Shown: positions 18,110 to 28,136 of the stretch, one piece after another
Layout of the letters: each line of letters starts with the position of its first letter
Position numbering within the stretch: position 1 is the first letter of the stretch
Assembly: GCF_015207985.1 (NCBI RefSeq)
Contig: NZ_JADEVV010000004.1
Coordinates: forward strand, 1-64,000
DNA length: 64,000 nt
Source of the DNA: Synechocystis salina LEGE 00031
GTDB taxonomy: Bacteria > Cyanobacteriota > Cyanobacteriia > Cyanobacteriales > Microcystaceae
Reading direction: 5' to 3'
Program-made: the position numbers and the translations under genes
Notes under the pieces: generated by a model
What the model was told of the DNA's origin: nothing
The model's input: only the letters and a program-made list of their open reading frames with translations
The model's database searches: none

Positions 18110-18580
18110 TTAATCAAGGGGAAGGGATTCGAGCAGTTGCGTCAAACTATAGGGACATTTCTGAGGAAAATCCACTGTGTGGCCGGTTTTCTCCTGCACG
18201 TAGCCTAGGGCATCTTGATAAATCTGGGGTAATTCTTCCTCCAGATAGTTTTTCAGAGTAGTGGTCAAATGGCGGCGCAATTGGGTACGAAAACCTTGTA
18301 TTTCAGCTCGCCAATGGTTTTGGTTCCGCCCCCGTTCCTGCTGCCAGTATTGCAAGAGTAGGCAATGGCGTATTAGCTGTTCCAAAAGATGGGCGACTCG
18401 ATTGCGGTCCCGCTTACCCAAACTTTCCAACTCCTCAATTAAATGAACCCAGTCCACATCCACCAGAGCATTCTGACGCAATAGGCTCACCGTCACCTCA
18501 AGCCATTGGGTTGGATCTTGCTCATAAAGTTCGGAGAGAACTTCGCTAGGGGAAATGGGGAATTGCAGTTGAGATTCCAT
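18110..18580 (-). CDS. DUF29 family protein
   Basis: The 156-residue protein matches the cyanobacterial DUF29 pattern: [19 protein letters not shown] near the N-terminus, then [36 protein letters not shown], then a basic, helical middle. The function of the family is unknown. The frame extends 15 codons upstream, but the Met at 18580 precedes the conserved region more closely. It is immediately upstream of ureC; DUF29 genes are numerous and mobile in cyanobacteria, so no urease link is claimed. Confidence 0.8.
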   Translation of the reverse strand: MESQLQFPISPSEVLSELYEQDPTQWLEVTVSLLRQNALVDVDWVHLIEELESLGKRDRNRVAHLLEQLIRHCLLLQYWQQERGRNQNHWRAEIQGFRTQLRRHLTTTLKNYLEEELPQIYQDALGYVQEKTGHTVDFPQKCPYSLTQLLESLPLD

Positions 18581-18630
18581 TGCTGAGAAACTAACAGTCC
18601 GGAATATTTGGTTCAGTCTAGCCAAAGCCC

Positions 18631-18885
18631 TTAACTCTTACCAGTGGCAGGGGAATAATCGGCAATAACGGCAATGTATAACAGGTGCAAAAGCAAACCC
18701 CCCAGCCAGATGCCGGAAAGGGGCGTCAACCAAGACCAATCGGCCTTGTTCAAGTTATGGACAAACCATAGGCCAGAATTAATCGCTAAAAACACTGCCA
18801 CATGGACAGCAAAATTCATACGATCGTCTAAACGGCGAAAGGCGGGATCGTTACGGTCGGGTTTACGGGGCCAACGGGGAGGCAT
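18631..18885 (-). CDS. Small 2TM-domain membrane protein
   Basis: The 84-residue protein has a basic, Pro-rich N-terminus (MPPRWPRKPDRNDPAF) followed by the 2TM-domain pattern: RRLDDRMNFAVHVAVFLAINSGLWF, a short loop and WLTPLSGIWLGGLLLHLLYIAV. Two membrane helices are predicted at about residues 27-46 and 53-75. Related 2TM segments occur attached to histidine kinases or as stand-alone proteins. No function can be assigned. It lies 50 bases upstream of the DUF29 gene on the same strand. Confidence 0.75.
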   Translation of the reverse strand: MPPRWPRKPDRNDPAFRRLDDRMNFAVHVAVFLAINSGLWFVHNLNKADWSWLTPLSGIWLGGLLLHLLYIAVIADYSPATGKS

Positions 18886-19008
18886 AGATTACCAGTCAGG
18901 GTCACAATTCATCACTAGCCCCAATTTTAACGGCAATGGTCTGAAATCCCCGCCGACGAAGGGGCAAAATAAACAAAATTTCCGCAGTCCTTCCTGGTTC
19001 CGATTTAA

Positions 19009-21486
19009 CTAATTGAGCAATCCAGATTGTTGCACCGTTTGCCAAGCGGGCCAGATTTTTCCTTGCATAAAGAGGGCGATCGCCTGGAGGCCATTAATTT
19101 CTGGATTATCGGGAGCTAGGGCCAAGGCGGGTTTGAGGGCCTGTTCCCCCTGGTATCCCTGCCAATCGTAAAGATGAACAAAGGCTAAATAAGCATGGGC
19201 GTAGGGATTTTGGGGATCCAGTGTGACTAACGACTGCAAAGCGGCGATCGCCTCGGGCGGATTTTCCTGTAATACCCGGGCCAAAACCTGGGCATAGGTG
19301 AGACTGAGGGCATCAACAGGATTTTGGCTCAAACGATAGGTCCAACTAGCATCCCCCTGACGCAGATAATCGTGGCGTGGGTCGTATAAATTAATCCGGT
19401 CCACCTGGGCAAAAACCGGTTCTAATCCAGTAATACCCTGCCGTAAATTTTGCGCTAAATGGTACAGTTGGCTGACAAAATCCAATGGTGGTGCAGGTAA
19501 AGCCGGAGCGTTGGCATCCAGGGTTAGGGTGATGTCTGGCAAAGACAGAGGTTGGGCCGTCATCGTGCTGGGGTCTAACCATTGCCCTTTTAAGCGGTAA
19601 TTCCCTGGGGGTAGATCCGCTGGAGGCAACATAGCTGTCCTTTCAACAACTTCAACCCCTTGATCCTCAACAGAAGGAAGCAATTCCCCCAAACCGATGG
19701 CATGGTCATGGAACCAAACTTGCCCTGGGTTAGCCGTATTTTCCCAAGTGAGCAAAACAATTCCCTCACTCAGGCGATCGCCGTTGCCCTGCCAATGGTA
19801 GGTAATTGGTACAGGTTGACCGGGGGGAGCGCTGGCCGGTAAATCAACTTGGGTCAATTGGGGCAATTCAGTGTTGATGGGACTGGGTTTAACTTCTATC
19901 CTGGGTTGACGGCGGTGCCAGAGGCTCAACTCATCACCATTGGGCAAAGACCAGGCTTGCACAGCGGCAAAATCGTCATTCTGGGCAATGGTTTCCCCTA
20001 ACTCCACTTGTATGGGGTCAGCTAAATAGTTGTCTCCGGTTTTGGTCAAGAACCAGTCGAAATTTTGCTGATCCTGTTGAATAATTTCCCCGTTACGACT
20101 CAATTCCCGACCGTAGGCCCGAAAATTTTCTGCTGCGCCATAATAATTCAGCGTATTGGGATTGACCGCTGGGGTGTTGGGAATAACGCCCAAATTAATC
20201 CTTTGCTCCGGGGTGGTTGCTATGGCGGTGGTAATGACTTCCGTGTTGGGAGCAGGTAAAACGAAATCGGGACGAAATAATACCGATGGGTTTAGGGCTT
20301 GGACAATGCCATTACTACCGGGGATGGGAAATAAGTTACCAAGGGTGATCAAAATGGCGATTGCCAACGTGCCCCAACGCACCCACAGCCAACGACCACA
20401 CCAACGGGTCAACCCAAAGGCGAGAAAAATAGCCACAATGGGTAGATAGGGCAAAATGTAGCGGTCATCCTTATTTTGAATAGCAGAACAAATTAGATAG
20501 GTGCCGCCGTAGTAATATCCCAGCCACAGCAACCCCGGTTTTGCTTCCCGCCAGCTAGGTATCTGCAGCGAAGCAGGAAAACGGTTTAGTAAAGATAAAA
20601 TTACTCCCACCAAAGGCGGTATCAACCAAACCCAGGACAGGGCATTGGGTAAATCCTGCCAGTAGTAAGTCCAGGCAGCCAGGGTATTAATGGGAGGATC
20701 TCCCTCTAAGGTGGCGGGAATGGCATTGGAATTTTGGGCGGTGCTAAACAGGTAAATCCAGTTGGTGCGATACCACGGATACCAGAGGGGAATGCTTGCC
20801 AGTAAACCCACTAGCAATTGAGCTAACCGTTGCCATTGCTTCGTCCAAATACTCCACAGCCCCAAGCCCACCAGGGGAAAAAACAGATAGAAGATAATAC
20901 TTTGTTTGGAGAGCAAACCTAGTCCCAATGACACTCCAGCGGCGATCGCCCAAAGCCATTGGGAACGGCGACCTTTGGCCTCTTTCCAATAGGTCAGACA
21001 GGTAAAGCTCAAGAGGGTAAAAGCTAGGAGTGGGCTGTCCAACAGCACAATCAAACGACTATGGATTAAACGAGGAATCAAAACCATGATGGCCACTGCC
21101 CACAGGCCAATTTCCCGGCTGAAAAGCTTTTTCCCTAGGCCGTAGACAGAGAGAATTAAAATGCCACTCCAGAGCCAATTACTCAGTAAAGCCAGATCAC
21201 TGCCTGGGCCATCCAGTCCCTGGAAAGGAGCATTGACAATGTAGGTCAAAGGGGGATATTTGGGGGAAAGCATCCAAAAACTCCGCCACCATTCCCCGCT
21301 CAAAAGGTTCGGCGATCGTAGGGCTTGCCAATATTCCAGGCCGTAGGATAGGTGATTACTTTGGTCCCAGGCCGGCACCGTCTGGTCCATGGCCAACCAG
21401 AGGCGATCGAGGCCGTTGCTTCCAAGCCACACCAGGGCCAAGAGCAGAGGCACTCCCCAGGATTTCGATAAAATTTGCTTAACCAT
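19009..21486 (-). CDS. GT39-type membrane glycosyltransferase with C-terminal TPR
   Basis: The protein has 825 residues. The N-terminal half contains about ten hydrophobic segments and the acidic motif MDQTVPAWDQSNHLSYG near residue 33, typical of polyprenyl-phosphate-sugar-dependent GT39/ArnT-like transferases. The middle (about 390-660) is a soluble, probably periplasmic region with beta-rich segments. The C-terminus (about 740-820) looks like TPR repeats (AYAHAYLAFVHLYDWQGYQGEQALKPALALAP-like pattern). It probably transfers a lipid-linked sugar to a protein or glycan outside the cytoplasm; the acceptor is unknown. Confidence 0.75.
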   Translation of the reverse strand: MVKQILSKSWGVPLLLALVWLGSNGLDRLWLAMDQTVPAWDQSNHLSYGLEYWQALRSPNLLSGEWWRSFWMLSPKYPPLTYIVNAPFQGLDGPGSDLALLSNWLWSGILILSVYGLGKKLFSREIGLWAVAIMVLIPRLIHSRLIVLLDSPLLAFTLLSFTCLTYWKEAKGRRSQWLWAIAAGVSLGLGLLSKQSIIFYLFFPLVGLGLWSIWTKQWQRLAQLLVGLLASIPLWYPWYRTNWIYLFSTAQNSNAIPATLEGDPPINTLAAWTYYWQDLPNALSWVWLIPPLVGVILSLLNRFPASLQIPSWREAKPGLLWLGYYYGGTYLICSAIQNKDDRYILPYLPIVAIFLAFGLTRWCGRWLWVRWGTLAIAILITLGNLFPIPGSNGIVQALNPSVLFRPDFVLPAPNTEVITTAIATTPEQRINLGVIPNTPAVNPNTLNYYGAAENFRAYGRELSRNGEIIQQDQQNFDWFLTKTGDNYLADPIQVELGETIAQNDDFAAVQAWSLPNGDELSLWHRRQPRIEVKPSPINTELPQLTQVDLPASAPPGQPVPITYHWQGNGDRLSEGIVLLTWENTANPGQVWFHDHAIGLGELLPSVEDQGVEVVERTAMLPPADLPPGNYRLKGQWLDPSTMTAQPLSLPDITLTLDANAPALPAPPLDFVSQLYHLAQNLRQGITGLEPVFAQVDRINLYDPRHDYLRQGDASWTYRLSQNPVDALSLTYAQVLARVLQENPPEAIAALQSLVTLDPQNPYAHAYLAFVHLYDWQGYQGEQALKPALALAPDNPEINGLQAIALFMQGKIWPAWQTVQQSGLLN

Positions 21487-21616
21487 AGCAGGGGTTGGAC
21501 GTAAGATGGATAGCAGCAGCCCATCGTTATGATTGGGCAGAAAGTCTTCCTGGCCTGACCCAAACGGTTAGGGTTAGGGGGGCTTACCATTCAGCATTAA
21601 TCATTTTGGTAATCCT

Positions 21617-22363
21617 ATGAGTGCAAACCTTGCCCAACTCCACCAGGCCCTGGAAAATCGTACCGCCTTAAAGGTAATTAGCGGTTTAAATAACTTCGAT
21701 AGCGCCAATGTTTTAGCTGTGGCCCAGGCCGCCCAGGCTGGGGGAGCGACTTTTGTGGACATTGCGGCCGATAGCCAATTGATCCAACAGGTACGCCACG
21801 CCATTGATTTGCCCATTTGTGTGTCAGCGGTGGAAGCGGAATTGTTAGCGGCAGCAGTGGCCGCGGGGGCTGACTTGGTGGAAATTGGTAACTTTGACAG
21901 CTTTTATGCCCAAGGCCGCCGTTTTGAAGGGCCAGAGGTGTTAGCCCTCACCAAAGCAACCCGTCAACTGTTGCCCCATACTTTGCTCTCTGTCACCGTG
22001 CCCCACATCTTGGCCTTGGATGAACAGGTGCAATTGGCCGAAGCCTTGGTAGCCGCTGGAGCCGACATTATCCAAACCGAAGGTGGCACCAGTGCCGAAC
22101 CCCATCACCCCGGAGTTTTAGGGCTGATTGAAAAAGCTGCCCCCACTTTGGCCGCCGCCCATGCCATCAGTCGAGCCGTCACTGTGCCCGTACTCTGTGC
22201 CTCTGGTCTGTCCGATGTGACCGTTCCCATGGCGATCGCCGCTGGGGCCAGTGGAGTAGGGGTTGGTTCCGCCATTAACCAATTGAACGACCAAGTGGCT
22301 ATGGTGGCTGCGGTTCGTCGCTTGGCCGATGCCTTAGTGCCCCAGCCTGTTCGGGTGGCGTAG
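21617..22363 (+). CDS. ycf23: Ycf23/DUF561 TIM-barrel protein
   Basis: The 248-residue protein matches Ycf23, a conserved cyanobacterial and red-algal plastid protein of unknown function. Typical segments are ALKVISGLNNFDSANVLAV near residue 18, GATFVDIAADSQLI near 43, DLPICVSAVE near 66 and VPVLCASGLSDVTVPMAIAAGASGVGVGS near 190. The pattern resembles a phosphate-binding TIM barrel. It is convergent with dxs. The conservation with photosynthesis suggests a plastid-type metabolic role, but no reaction is known. Confidence 0.9.
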   Translation: MSANLAQLHQALENRTALKVISGLNNFDSANVLAVAQAAQAGGATFVDIAADSQLIQQVRHAIDLPICVSAVEAELLAAAVAAGADLVEIGNFDSFYAQGRRFEGPEVLALTKATRQLLPHTLLSVTVPHILALDEQVQLAEALVAAGADIIQTEGGTSAEPHHPGVLGLIEKAAPTLAAAHAISRAVTVPVLCASGLSDVTVPMAIAAGASGVGVGSAINQLNDQVAMVAAVRRLADALVPQPVRVA

Positions 22364-22480
22364 TCATCAGTTTGAGTTCGACTAAATAGTTTAAAAACCT
22401 CTGGCACCCCAGTTTGGGAGGAACTAGATAGAAGTCCCCCAATATTGCCGGAGCTTTAGAGGGCAAACTGAAACTTGGAA

Positions 22481-22523
22481 AATAAAAACTGAGGGGAGCG
22501 TCGGAATAACCGTTGACTCCCCT
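22481..22523 (-). terminator. Probable terminator of dxs
   Basis: On the minus strand AGGGGAG pairs with CTCCCCT (outer arms 22492-22498 and 22517-22523), with partial pairing inside, and is followed by AGTTTTTATTTTCC. It lies about 28 bases past the dxs stop codon and between the convergent ycf23 and dxs genes. Confidence 0.65.
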
Positions 22524-22550
22524 TGGCGAGTGCATTGCAACTTTTCTTGC

Positions 22551-24467
22551 CTAACTAACCCCATGGGCCACCGCTGATTCCGCTTTGAAGAGGGAAGCCA
22601 TAATGTCCGCCGCCATCTGCGCTGGGGTTAAGCCAAGATCCACTGTCGATTGCTCCGGAGTGGCATGGTCCACCAGCATGTCGGGCACCCCTAGACGCTT
22701 CAAAGGTACGAGCACATTGTTATCCATCAAGGCCTCCGCCACCGCTGAGCCAAAGCCCCCCATCAAACAACCTTCTTCCATGGTTACCACTTTGCCAATG
22801 CGCTGGGCCAAGGGCAAAATTAGTTCCGTATCCATGGGTTTAACAAAGCGGGCATTAACCACCGTCGCTTCAATGCCATGTTCGTGGAGCAATTCTGCTG
22901 TTTGCAGAGCCGGATACACCATGGAGCCATAGCCCAGCAATAACACATCGTCCCCAGACCGGAGAATTTCCCCCTTGCCGATTTCCAGCGACTCCCAACC
23001 TTCCTCCATCAGGGGCACTCCAATACCATTACCCCGGGGATAACGCATGGCGATCGCCCCATCGGTGTAGTCAACACCCGTGACCAACATTTGCTGTAGC
23101 TCTGCCTCATCCTTAGGAGCCATGATCACCAAATTGGGGATGCAGCGGAGATAGGCAATGTCATACATCCCTTGGTGGGTAGGGCCATCGGCCCCCACAA
23201 TGCCCGCCCGGTCTAGGCAGAAAAACACCGGTAATTTTTGGATGCAAACGTCGTGGATAATCTGGTCATAACCCCGCTGCAAAAAGGTGGAATAGATGGC
23301 TACCACCGGACGCATTCCTTCACAGGCCATGCCTGCGGCTAAAGTAACGGCATGTTGTTCGGCAATGCCCACATCCACATACTGTTTGGGGAGCTTGGCC
23401 TGGAGTTTATCCAACCCTGTCCCCGTCGCCATGGCCGCCGTGATACCGACAATGTGGGGATTTTCTTTAGCTAGGGTGGTTAACGTGTGGGCAAAAACCT
23501 TGGAATAACTGGGGGGTTTAGGCTTGCTGGAGGGGTAGGCCTTCCCAGTGGAAAGATTAAAGGGACTTTGGGCGTGGTAACCCACCTGGTCTTTTTCTGC
23601 CAGGTCATAGCCCTTACCTTTAGTGGTGGAAACATGGACAAATACCGGGCCTTGTACTTTTTCCGCTTGCTTAAATGTGTCGATTAATTCCTGCAAATTG
23701 TGACCATCAATGGGGCCAAAATATTTGAAGCCCAACTCTTCAATCACCGCCCCCACCTTGGGCACCACTAGCCGCTTCATTCCTTCCTTAACCCGTTCCA
23801 TTTCTGGGGTGAGGGAATCGCCAAGGAAAGGCAAATGTTTAATTTGTTCCTCCAGATTGTCCGTTAGAAATTGCATCGGACTGCTGAGGCGCACCTTGTT
23901 TAAGTAACGGGAAATGGCTCCCACATTGGGGGAAATGGACATTTCGTTATCGTTGAGCACCACCATTAACTTGGTGTGGGGTAAATGCCCCGCATGGTTA
24001 ATTGCTTCCAGGGCCATGCCTCCGGTCAAAGCGCCGTCGCCAATGATGGAAACTACCTTGAAGTCTTCCCCTTTGGCATCCCGGGCTAGGGCCATGCCCA
24101 AGCCAGCAGAAATACTAGTGGAAGCGTGGCCAGCCCCAAAATGGTCAAAACGACTTTCGGAGCGTTTCAGGTAACCAGCCACCCCATCTTTCTGCCGCAG
24201 GGTGTGGAAATCGTGGTAACGTCCCGTCAACATTTTGTGGGGATAGGCTTGGTGTCCCACATCCCAAATCACCCGGTCTTTGTCCAAATCCAGAGTGGAG
24301 TAAAGCGCCACTGTCAGTTCCACCACTCCTAACCCTGGCCCCAAATGACCACCGCTGGTGGCCACAGTTTGCAAATGCTTTTCTCGGATCTGCCGGGAGA
24401 CTTCCTCCAGCTCACGGATGGATAAACCCTTTAACTGGTTAGGGTGGGTCAGTTCGCTTATGTGCAT
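22551..24467 (-). CDS. dxs: 1-deoxy-D-xylulose-5-phosphate synthase
   Basis: DXS condenses pyruvate and glyceraldehyde 3-phosphate to DXP, the first step of the MEP pathway that supplies carotenoids, phytol and quinones. The 638-residue length is typical. Thiamine diphosphate binding is shown by [18 protein letters not shown] near residue 150. Other motifs are [18 protein letters not shown] near 38, [17 protein letters not shown] near 370, and [19 protein letters not shown] near 420. It corresponds to sll1945 of PCC 6803 (from memory). It is divergent from rubA. Confidence 0.97.
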   Translation of the reverse strand: MHISELTHPNQLKGLSIRELEEVSRQIREKHLQTVATSGGHLGPGLGVVELTVALYSTLDLDKDRVIWDVGHQAYPHKMLTGRYHDFHTLRQKDGVAGYLKRSESRFDHFGAGHASTSISAGLGMALARDAKGEDFKVVSIIGDGALTGGMALEAINHAGHLPHTKLMVVLNDNEMSISPNVGAISRYLNKVRLSSPMQFLTDNLEEQIKHLPFLGDSLTPEMERVKEGMKRLVVPKVGAVIEELGFKYFGPIDGHNLQELIDTFKQAEKVQGPVFVHVSTTKGKGYDLAEKDQVGYHAQSPFNLSTGKAYPSSKPKPPSYSKVFAHTLTTLAKENPHIVGITAAMATGTGLDKLQAKLPKQYVDVGIAEQHAVTLAAGMACEGMRPVVAIYSTFLQRGYDQIIHDVCIQKLPVFFCLDRAGIVGADGPTHQGMYDIAYLRCIPNLVIMAPKDEAELQQMLVTGVDYTDGAIAMRYPRGNGIGVPLMEEGWESLEIGKGEILRSGDDVLLLGYGSMVYPALQTAELLHEHGIEATVVNARFVKPMDTELILPLAQRIGKVVTMEEGCLMGGFGSAVAEALMDNNVLVPLKRLGVPDMLVDHATPEQSTVDLGLTPAQMAADIMASLFKAESAVAHGVS

Positions 24468-24702
24468 GGTGGATTGGGACTAACGATGGCTAGATTGTGG
24501 AACTTTTTTCAGACTTCTCACACTTTAACCCATTGGGTGAAGGGAAGTTAGTGGTGAAAACTCCGGTCATGGCCTGGACAAAATATCCAATGAACCAATA
24601 ATCAATCGCCATTGACAAGGCTGGGGAAAAGGGTAGCGAAGATGTCATAATTTTTAACAAAGATTACTAAAGATTTCCCCCCAGTTCCCTGCGGTAGTAG
24701 CC

Positions 24703-25050
24703 ATGAGTGAGCGTCCCCCCGAAAAGACCCTGGCGGAGTTGGCATCCCCAAACCATGAATGCCGGGCCTGCGGCTATGTTTACATTCCCAGCCAAGGGGA
24801 TCAAAAGACCAATATCTCTCCCGGTACTCCCTTTGAAGCCTTGCCTCTTAATTGGAAATGTCCAGTGTGTGGTGCCCCGCGCAACTACTTTATGAGCACG
24901 GGGGAAACCGATGCTCCCTCTGGTTTTGCCGAGAACCTTAACTACGGTTTTGGTTTTAACCGTATGAGCGGTGGCAAAAAGAATTTGCTGATTTTTGGTA
25001 GTCTTTTTGTCATTTTCCTATTTTTCCTGAGCCTTTACGGCATGGGATAA
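24703..25050 (+). CDS. rubA: Membrane-anchored rubredoxin RubA
   Basis: The protein binds one iron with four cysteines, ECRACGYVY near residue 20 and [13 protein letters not shown] near 50, and has a single C-terminal membrane helix ([19 protein letters not shown]). The 115-residue layout is that of the cyanobacterial/plastid rubredoxin RubA (Rbd1), needed for photosystem II assembly. It begins the cluster rubA-ycf48-psbEFLJ on the plus strand; this order is conserved in cyanobacteria and supports the assignment. Confidence 0.95.
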   Translation: MSERPPEKTLAELASPNHECRACGYVYIPSQGDQKTNISPGTPFEALPLNWKCPVCGAPRNYFMSTGETDAPSGFAENLNYGFGFNRMSGGKKNLLIFGSLFVIFLFFLSLYGMG

Positions 25051-25105
25051 GGCTTAAATTTTCCCTCTGAGCCCTTGCTGTACTCCTTGATTATCTCTGT
25101 TCACA

Positions 25106-26134
25106 ATGCCTTTTAAATTCCCCAGTTTGAAGTTTGAGCGACTGAAGCAACTTGCCCTAGTGGCGGTCATTGCCGTTTTCTGTGTGAGCTGTAGCCATGT
25201 GCCGGATTTGGTATTCAATCCCTGGCAAGAAATTGTTTTAGAAACGGATTCTACCTTTGCGGATATTGCCTTCACGGAGGATGCCAACCATGGCTGGTTG
25301 GTGGGCACCAAGGAAACCATTTTCGAGACCACCGATGGCGGTGACACCTGGGAGCAAAAGTTGATTGATCTGGGGGAAGAAAAGGCTAGTTTTTCCGCCG
25401 TTAGTTTCTCTGGCAATGAGGGGTGGATCACTGGCAAGCCTTCCATTCTGCTCCACACCACCGATGGTGGCCAAACCTGGGCCCGCATTCCCCTGAGCGA
25501 AAAATTGCCCGGCGCTCCCTATAGCATTATTGCCCTGGGGTCCCAAACGGCGGAAATGATTACGGATTTGGGGGCCATCTATAAAACCACCAATGGGGGC
25601 AAAAACTGGAAGGCTTTGGTGGAAGGGGCCGTAGGAGTAGCCCGTACCATTCAACGATCGCCTGATGGCCGTTATGTAGCGGTGTCAGCCCGGGGTAATT
25701 TTTATTCCACCTGGGCTCCTGGGCAAACGGAATGGACTCCCCATAACCGGAATTCTTCGCGACGCTTGCAGACCATGGGCTATGGCAAGGACGGTCAACT
25801 ATGGTTGTTAGCCCGGGGGGGACAACTCCAGTTCAGCACCGATCCCGATGCGGAAGAATGGAGTGATGTGATTGCGCCCCAAGATAAGGGTAGTTGGGGT
25901 CTGCTCGACTTATCCTTCCGTACCCCCGAAGAAGTGTGGGTGGCGGGGGCTAGCGGTAACCTGTTGATGAGTCAGGACGGCGGACAAACCTGGGCTAAGG
26001 ACACTGGGGTGGAGGATATTCCCGCCAATCTTTATCGGGTGGTGTTCCTCAGTCCGGAAAAAGGATTTGTGCTGGGACAGGACGGGATTTTGCTCAAATA
26101 TAACCCCAGCGCCGAGGTGGCTATGGTTCCCTAG
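25106..26134 (+). CDS. ycf48: Photosystem II assembly factor Ycf48 (HCF136)
   Basis: Ycf48 is a lumenal seven-bladed propeller that binds newly made D1 and stabilises early photosystem II intermediates. The 342-residue protein begins with a lipoprotein signal peptide (LALVAVIAVFCVSC, lipid-modified Cys near residue 29). It has repeated propeller signatures with Asp boxes: ETTDGGDTWEQKL, HTTDGGQTWARI, KTTNGGKNWKAL and SQDGGQTWAKD. It lies 55 bases after rubA and 84 bases before psbE. Confidence 0.96.
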   Translation: MPFKFPSLKFERLKQLALVAVIAVFCVSCSHVPDLVFNPWQEIVLETDSTFADIAFTEDANHGWLVGTKETIFETTDGGDTWEQKLIDLGEEKASFSAVSFSGNEGWITGKPSILLHTTDGGQTWARIPLSEKLPGAPYSIIALGSQTAEMITDLGAIYKTTNGGKNWKALVEGAVGVARTIQRSPDGRYVAVSARGNFYSTWAPGQTEWTPHNRNSSRRLQTMGYGKDGQLWLLARGGQLQFSTDPDAEEWSDVIAPQDKGSWGLLDLSFRTPEEVWVAGASGNLLMSQDGGQTWAKDTGVEDIPANLYRVVFLSPEKGFVLGQDGILLKYNPSAEVAMVP

Positions 26135-26218
26135 GCGGCTCACAAATAGTAGACTAGACTCTAATTGCTTTGCATTTGTCAGTCAATGTTGTTTTGAAAA
26201 ATTGAAGGAGAACACAAA

Positions 26219-26464
26219 ATGTCAGGGACTACCGGTGAGCGTCCATTTTCCGATATTGTCACCAGCATTCGCTATTGGGTGATCCACAGCATCACCATTC
26301 CGATGTTGTTCATTGCTGGTTGGTTGTTTGTCAGCACGGGCTTAGCCTACGATGCTTTCGGCACTCCCCGCCCCGATGAATATTTCACCCAGACCCGTCA
26401 AGAGTTGCCCATTCTCCAGGAACGCTACGACATTAATCAGGAAATTCAAGAGTTTAATCAATAA
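26219..26464 (+). CDS. psbE: Cytochrome b559 subunit alpha
   Basis: PsbE is one of the two haem-binding subunits of cytochrome b559 in the photosystem II reaction centre. The 81-residue protein has [20 protein letters not shown], whose His is the axial haem ligand in the single membrane helix, and a long lumenal tail. AAGGAG at 26205-26210 precedes the ATG by 8 bases. It heads the psbE-psbF-psbL-psbJ operon. Confidence 0.99.
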
Positions 26465-26501
26465 AACATTTAATTGTTCTTTTTTTAGTTGGTAATTAAC
26501 A

Positions 26502-26636
26502 ATGGCAACCCAAAATCCTAATCAACCGGTTACTTATCCCATTTTTACGGTGCGCTGGCTGGCGGTTCACACCCTGGCGGTGCCCTCTGTCTTCTTTGTC
26601 GGGGCGATCGCCGCGATGCAATTTATTCAACGCTAG
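26502..26636 (+). CDS. psbF: Cytochrome b559 subunit beta
   Basis: This 44-residue protein starts [19 protein letters not shown]. The His in [14 protein letters not shown] ligates the haem shared with PsbE. One membrane helix is predicted. It lies 37 bases after psbE, and its stop codon overlaps the AGGAG ribosome site of psbL. Confidence 0.98.
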
Positions 26637-26645
26637 GAGTTTTCC

Positions 26646-26765
26646 ATGGACAGAAATTCAAACCCAAACCGCCAACCGGTGGAATTGAATCGTACTTCTT
26701 TATACCTGGGTCTATTGTTGGTGGCTGTGTTGGGGATTTTATTCTCCAGCTATTTCTTTAACTAA
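26646..26765 (+). CDS. psbL: Photosystem II protein PsbL
   Basis: The 39-residue single-helix subunit starts [20 protein letters not shown] and ends LFSSYFFN, which is diagnostic for PsbL. It sits at the photosystem II monomer interface and helps electron flow at the quinone sites. AGGAG at 26635-26639 gives a 6-base spacing to the ATG. Confidence 0.98.
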
Positions 26766-26797
26766 ACTTTTTTAATACGCAATTTAGGAGGCATGGT

Positions 26798-26917
26798 ATG
26801 TTCGCAGAAGGCAGAATCCCTTTGTGGGTGGTGGGTGTAGTGGCTGGTATTGGAGCCATTGGTGTCCTAGGTTTATTTTTCTACGGAGCCTATGCTGGTT
26901 TAGGTTCTTCCATGTAA
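26798..26917 (+). CDS. psbJ: Photosystem II protein PsbJ
   Basis: The 39-residue single-helix subunit starts [17 protein letters not shown] and ends [16 protein letters not shown] at 26786-26791 lies 6 bases before the ATG at 26798. An upstream ATG at 26793 is out of frame and is not the start. It is the last gene of the psbEFLJ operon. Confidence 0.98.
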
Positions 26918-26952
26918 TCGAGGGCTAGCCGCCACACAATATCATGGTTTTT

Positions 26953-26977
26953 AAGGTGGGCTTGGCCCACTTTTTTT
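26953..26977 (+). terminator. Terminator of the psbEFLJ operon
   Basis: A 6-base-pair stem, GTGGGC with GCCCAC, closes a TTG loop (26956-26970) and is followed directly by seven T residues. It lies 36 bases after the psbJ stop codon and separates the operon from proB. Confidence 0.85.
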
Positions 26978-27008
26978 ATGGCAATTTTTCCTCCCAAAAT
27001 AGATAACA

Positions 27009-28130
27009 ATGGCAATGCAACCCCAAACTTTGGTGATTAAAATTGGTACCTCCAGCCTAGCTCGCCCGGAAACGGGCCAGTTGGCCCTGTCCACCATTGC
27101 CGCTTTGGTGGAAACTTTATGCAAGTTAATCAACCAAGGTCATCGGGTGGTGCTAGTCTCCTCCGGGGCCGTGGGGGTGGGATGCAGTCGTTTGGGTTTA
27201 ACGGAAAGACCGAAAAAAATGGCCTTTAAACAGGCGATCGCCGCAGTAGGCCAAGGCAGATTAATGCGGACCTATGATGATCTTTTTAGTAGTCTTCAGC
27301 AACCCATTGCCCAAATTTTGCTCACCAGGCGGGAATTAATTGAGCGCACCGCCTACGTCAACGCCTACAACACGTTCCAAGCTCTGTTTGAGTTGGGGAT
27401 AATTGCCATTGTCAATGAAAACGACACAGTGGCGATCGATGAACTGAAATTTGGTGATAATGATACCCTATCGGCTTTAGTGGCCAGCTTGGTGGAGGCG
27501 GATTGGCTATTTTTGCTCACCGACGTTGACCGCCTTTATTCCAGTGATCCCCGCTTAGATCCCCAAGCCTATCCCATTCCCCTGGTGAAAGCGACGGAAT
27601 TGGCCCAACTGCAAGTCCGCACCGATAGCACTGGTTCTGCCTGGGGGACCGGCGGCATGGCCACCAAAATCACCGCCGCCCGCATTGCCACGGGGTCCGG
27701 GGTCCGCACCGTCATTACCCATGGCCAAAAACCTGAGCAAATTCTAGCCATCCTCCAGGGAGCTGATTTAGGTACCCAGTTTGAAGCCCAGCCCCGCTCC
27801 GACAATGCCCGCAAACGTTGGATCGCCTATGGTTTAGTGCCCACTGGGAAAATTTTTATTGACGCTGGGGCAGTACAGGCCCTCAAAGCAAGGGGCAAGT
27901 CCCTATTGGCGATCGGGGTCATTGCCATGGAAGGAGAATTTAGCGCCACCGATGCCGTGGTGATTTGTGATCCCCAGGGGCAGGAACTGGGAAGAGGGTT
28001 AATTAACTACAACTGCAACGAGCTAGAAAAAATCAAAGGACTCCACTCCGAGGCGATCGCCGCAGTGTTGGGTTACATAGGTCCAGAAACAGTGATCCAT
28101 CGAGATAATTTGGTACTACAAGAAAATTAG
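27009..28130 (+). CDS. proB: Glutamate 5-kinase
   Basis: ProB phosphorylates glutamate to gamma-glutamyl phosphate in the first step of proline synthesis. The 373-residue protein has the amino-acid kinase domain: VIKIGTSSL near residue 9, [15 protein letters not shown] near 47, [24 protein letters not shown] near 138, and [16 protein letters not shown] near 213. A C-terminal PUA domain starts near residue 280. It starts 32 bases after the psbJ terminator and corresponds to slr2035 of PCC 6803 (from memory). Confidence 0.97.
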   Translation: MAMQPQTLVIKIGTSSLARPETGQLALSTIAALVETLCKLINQGHRVVLVSSGAVGVGCSRLGLTERPKKMAFKQAIAAVGQGRLMRTYDDLFSSLQQPIAQILLTRRELIERTAYVNAYNTFQALFELGIIAIVNENDTVAIDELKFGDNDTLSALVASLVEADWLFLLTDVDRLYSSDPRLDPQAYPIPLVKATELAQLQVRTDSTGSAWGTGGMATKITAARIATGSGVRTVITHGQKPEQILAILQGADLGTQFEAQPRSDNARKRWIAYGLVPTGKIFIDAGAVQALKARGKSLLAIGVIAMEGEFSATDAVVICDPQGQELGRGLINYNCNELEKIKGLHSEAIAAVLGYIGPETVIHRDNLVLQEN

Positions 28131-28136
28131 AAGAGT